DNA from: Chelonoidis abingdonii
Taxonomy: Eukaryota; Chordata; Testudines; Testudinidae
Length of the DNA: 64,000 nt
Assembly: GCF_003597395.2 (NCBI RefSeq)
Contig: NC_133774.1
Coordinates: 36,223,138 to 36,287,137 of the forward strand
Direction: 5' to 3'
Positions 60,932 to 64,000 of the stretch are shown here, piece by piece. Every line of letters starts with the position of its first letter. The first letter of the stretch is position 1. A program made the position numbers and the translations under genes. The notes beneath the pieces were generated by a model that searched no databases, was not told the DNA's origin, and saw nothing but the letters and a program-made list of their open reading frames with translations.

Positions 60932-61749
60932 ATTTGATGCCAATACCTGCTGTCACTTGGTAGAAAGGATGTCAGTTAAAGGGCTGACATTAAATTCTTA
61001 CAGCTTAATAGGAGGGGTGCAGTGAACATTGGAGGCCTATGGAACATCTTCAAGAAAAACTACAACAGAACAAACCTTTGCTGATATTTTTATGTCAAGA
61101 AGGAGACTATTATATAAGCAGCACAAGGGGCACAAAATTTAATTTTTTTTACATCTTTTGTAGGTCACTTTAAAAGTATCTTGATATCACAAGCTAAAGC
61201 TCTTCAATGACTTACACATCTCAAAAGTTTAATATTAAAAAAATTCATGAATACAAGTGACAGCATCTAACTAGTTTTCAGATTAATATTGGTTGGAGAA
61301 GTTAACCAGAGTGGAACCCAAACAATGGCAATAAAGTAATTCAGTATTAAGGTTGGAAAGCAGTTATAATCAAATGGTGAGCTCATTCCCTGTCATCCTG
61401 GAAGAATGGCAAGGTCTCCCATGAGTAAGTCTGCAGTAGGAGGAAACAGCATAGCCACAATTAATGAAAAGGGGCCAATTTCTGAATATCTCCACTAGGA
61501 CTGCATAGGAGTTTCTGAAGCAATACCTGAGCATAATTACTCTCTCTCTCTCTCACACACGCCCCTATAACTTAGAACATACGCAGACAATGGGAATATA
61601 AGCACTCCCCAAATCATTAAGGGATTCTCCTGCTTTAGATCATTAACAGTCAAAAGTTTTCATATCTGGACCAAAACGAAGAAGAAGATGGAAGAATTGC
61701 TGCCAAGTCCCCCTCCCCCCAGCTTTAAAAAACTATTTATATATATAGC

Positions 61750-61845
61750 AACTGGATAGCGTAGTGGTTAAGAGCACTGCCCTTTGATATGGGAGACTGC
61801 CCTTTGATACGAGAGACCGGGGTTCAAATCCCGGTTAGTACCCAA
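61750..61845 (+). other. tRNA-like Pol III promoter module with 20-bp internal duplication
   Basis: A box TAGCGTAGTGG at 61757-61767 and B box GGTTCAAATCC at 61821-61831, inside stem-like 'ccggggttcaaatcccgg'. Between the boxes a 20-bp unit is repeated head to tail (61776-61795 and 61796-61815, two mismatches). A-to-B start distance is 64; removing one unit gives 44, a normal tRNA spacing. Not a functional tRNA. Confidence 0.75.
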
Positions 61846-61849
61846 CTTT

Positions 61850-64000
61850 CCAGTAGGGGTCCTTGGGCAAAAGACCCCCTAACGCTTCACCTGGCTACCT
61901 CAAATATGAGAGTGACATGAACTAGGAGAGTGATGCCGGCTTGGATGTCGCCCGGATTAACAAGGTCCGTGCCAGATGTTGAGGAACCAGGACAATCTGA
62001 TAAGTGGGCTACTGGAACAAGCCATTCATGGATGAGACAAGAGAACCTGAAATTGATGGAATGCTACTACAACAGTAGACCTAATGAGAGGGGATATATG
62101 AAACGTATGAGGGGACTATAGATGGCAAAATTCCTTACATCCACGCTTACTGAGAAACAGTAGTTATCCCGACATTGCTTCAATCATTAGTAAAAGGAAG
62201 TGCTCTCCACAGTGGTAGACCAACTCCACATTGACATATCCCAGACTCGAAGAAGGACCTGGACAGAACAAGTGATGTGCAGGCCCACCCTGAAGCTGAA
62301 AACTTTCGCTGCCACCCCCTCCATTTGCAGAGCACAGCATGCTGATATTAGTAGGCGATAAGATCATGGAGAAAACTAGCTCACGTCATCTTGAGATTGA
62401 TTACCAAGGGCTCAGTGGTGGCGAAGGTACATCAGATAGTATGTTAGAAGATGCCATAGAGCTCGTGACAATCCCTCTAACACCATAACTCAACCAATGA
62501 ACTGGTATACGTCAGCCTCTGTAATCCTTGGAGATGCCTATGGTACGACGATACAGACGAACAACAGTATTGTACCCACCCTGCGAAAGTGAGGTGGAGG
62601 GATAGATCAAGGCGACTACGGAGAGAGTTAGTCAGGCGGGTGGACTTAGCCAGCAACGGTGTAGAGATTATAGGATAAGACTTTGGCTACTTGAAAACAT
62701 ACAAGGGCCTGACTCCATCTGAGCCCTAGAGACTGCTAAAAAGAAAGGCTCACGCACTGGCTACCAGGCTAAGGAACACTAGGAGAAGGAGAGACCAAAA
62801 AGTAAATGCCCTGCTTCTCCAAAGAACCATCCAAGGTGTTATTCCCACTGCAGGTTGCAACAACACGTAATGCAGAGCTACCAGCAGCAGAACTAATCGT
62901 ACTGGAAGAACATCTGGGAGGAAGAGGAGATCATAACCCAGTGCAAAGTGTTGCAGGACCTGCAGAGACGACAAGGCATATTCCACACAGAAACATACAT
63001 CCCAGTAGGAATGAATCAGACAGCGGGTTCAAGAAAAACACGAAGAGATGGGGCAGCACCTGGACCAGACATGATCCACACCTACTGCTAAAGAGAACTA
63101 ACAAGAGTGCATGAACGCCTAACAGCACAGATGAACCGCTGCTAGCAGCAGGCTTCGACCCAAACTGGCTAACCAAGGAAGACAGTGCTGATCATGAAAG
63201 GCCCCTGCAAGGAAACACGAACCGACCCAATAACCTGCCTCCCCACAACATGGAAGTCCATCAGGCATCATAGCCGCCAAGCTACAGGACCATAGGGCCA
63301 GTACATGAGCACAGTCAGAGAAGGCATTGGGAACCACACTAGTTACTCATAGATAGAGCGTCGCCCAAGGTCTAGACAGACCAATTCTGAAGCACAGCCT
63401 GGATTGACTACAGAAAGCCTATGACTCAATTGCCGCACAGGTGGATCTGTGAATGTCTGGCGCTATACGAAGTCAACAGGACAGTAAGGACTTCCTCAAG
63501 AACTTCCATGGGACTATGGAAGTCAACTCAAGGCAGCTTGCGCAAGTGGCCATCAAGTGCCGCATATACAAGGTGATGCACTGTCCCTGCTGCTGTTCTG
63601 CATAGGCCTAAACCCCCTCAGCCAGATAATCACAAGGACTGGATACAGGTTCAGGAGTGGAATACCCATCAGCCACTCCTCTCACTGGATGACATCAGAG
63701 CTGTTTTAAGAATGAACGAGACATCGACTCGCTATCCACCTGACGGGCGGATCTACAATGAGGTATCGGGATGTCATTCGGATCGGAGAAGTGTGCCGGA
63801 TGATAGTGTGAAGGGAGGAAGGTAGTCAAGACTGATGGGGTGGAACTACCAGGGGGCCACATAGCAGACATACAGACCAGCTACAAGTCACTTGGCGTTC
63901 CCACAGTCACATGGATACCCCGCATGAGGAGGCAAGGAAGACAGCAACATCCAAGTATCACCAAAGGGATAAGACAGGTCCTGAAGAGCCCGCTCAGTGG
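61850..64000 (+). mobile_element. RLE-type LINE (R2/R4-like), 5' region, decayed, cut by window end
   Basis: Leader and N-terminal coding region of a LINE apparently of the same type as the 45.4-46.3 kb copy. The frame at 61930-62121 ends with RQENLKLMECYYNSRPNERG, which I recognise as the N-terminal block of R2/R4-like polyproteins in vertebrate genomes. Reverse-transcriptase remnants follow in changing frames: GFDPNWLTKED (near 63150), QYMSTVREGIGNH (near 63300), AYDS (near 63415), 'aaaccccctcagccagataa' (L-N-P-L-S-Q-I, near 63610) and a degraded catalytic D-D near 63688. Multiple frameshifts; the element continues past 64000. Confidence 0.75.

Noticed and set aside
61750..61845. Functional tRNA gene
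   Set aside because: The 20-bp duplication disrupts the fold and the sequence continues into mobile-element leader sequence.
63119..63337. Minus-strand frame with Cys/Leu-rich translation
   Set aside because: It is antisense to the reverse-transcriptase remnant of the plus-strand LINE.
1..64000. CRISPR array, operons, rRNA or prokaryotic features
   Set aside because: The window is vertebrate intronic DNA; the regularly repeated sequences are microsatellites, one minisatellite and dispersed transposons.

Overview
This window is vertebrate nuclear DNA, almost certainly from a cryptodiran turtle. The best evidence is two copies of the turtle Lys-tRNA-derived (Cry-type) SINE with a CR1-like tail, turtle-style CR1 LINEs, Penelope-like elements, and many short hAT and TTA-target MITEs. 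Genes are sparse, exons are small and introns are long. There is no operon-like organisation, no rRNA and no CRISPR array.

The one host gene I can support is PLPP1 (phospholipid phosphatase 1, formerly PPAP2A), on the minus strand and entered in its middle. Three coding exons are clear: exon 2b at 49117-49271, exon 2a at 26022-26173 and exon 3 at 19883-20163. Exons 2a and 2b are alternative versions of one exon. Both start in the same split-codon phase and end in phase 0, and they match the two known PLPP1 isoforms. Exon 3 carries the first catalytic phosphatase motif (K-x6-R-P) and an N-glycosylation sequon. Exon 1 (expected above 64000) and exons 4-6 with the other two catalytic motifs (expected below 1) were not found, so the window appears to be essentially all PLPP1 intron around these exons.

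Layout: 1-19.9 kb is intron 3 sequence with MIR-like SINEs, a CR1 fragment (8.7-9.5 kb), a 751-bp hAT-type element with an internal GC-rich minisatellite (10.4-11.1 kb), a decayed Penelope-like element with reverse transcriptase and GIY-YIG remnants (12.4-14.6 kb), and MITEs. From 20.2 to 26.0 kb lie DNA-transposon remnants. From 26.2 to 49.1 kb, between the two alternative exons, lie the turtle SINE, nested MITEs, a ~680-bp long inverted repeat (34.5-35.2 kb), two Penelope-derived hairpins (37.8 and 39.3 kb), a CR1 fragment and a 301-codon open tail of a restriction-like-endonuclease LINE. From 49.3 to 64 kb (intron 1) there is another Penelope hairpin, several MITEs, a second SINE, and the 5' part of a LINE of the same type preceded by a tRNA-like promoter module, running off the window end.

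The points most worth a second look are the alternative-exon pair with very unequal splice acceptors, the hairpin-forming Penelope tails with intact target-site duplications, and the tRNA-like head joined to the LINE at 61.75 kb, which carries an exact-length 20-bp duplication between its A and B boxes.
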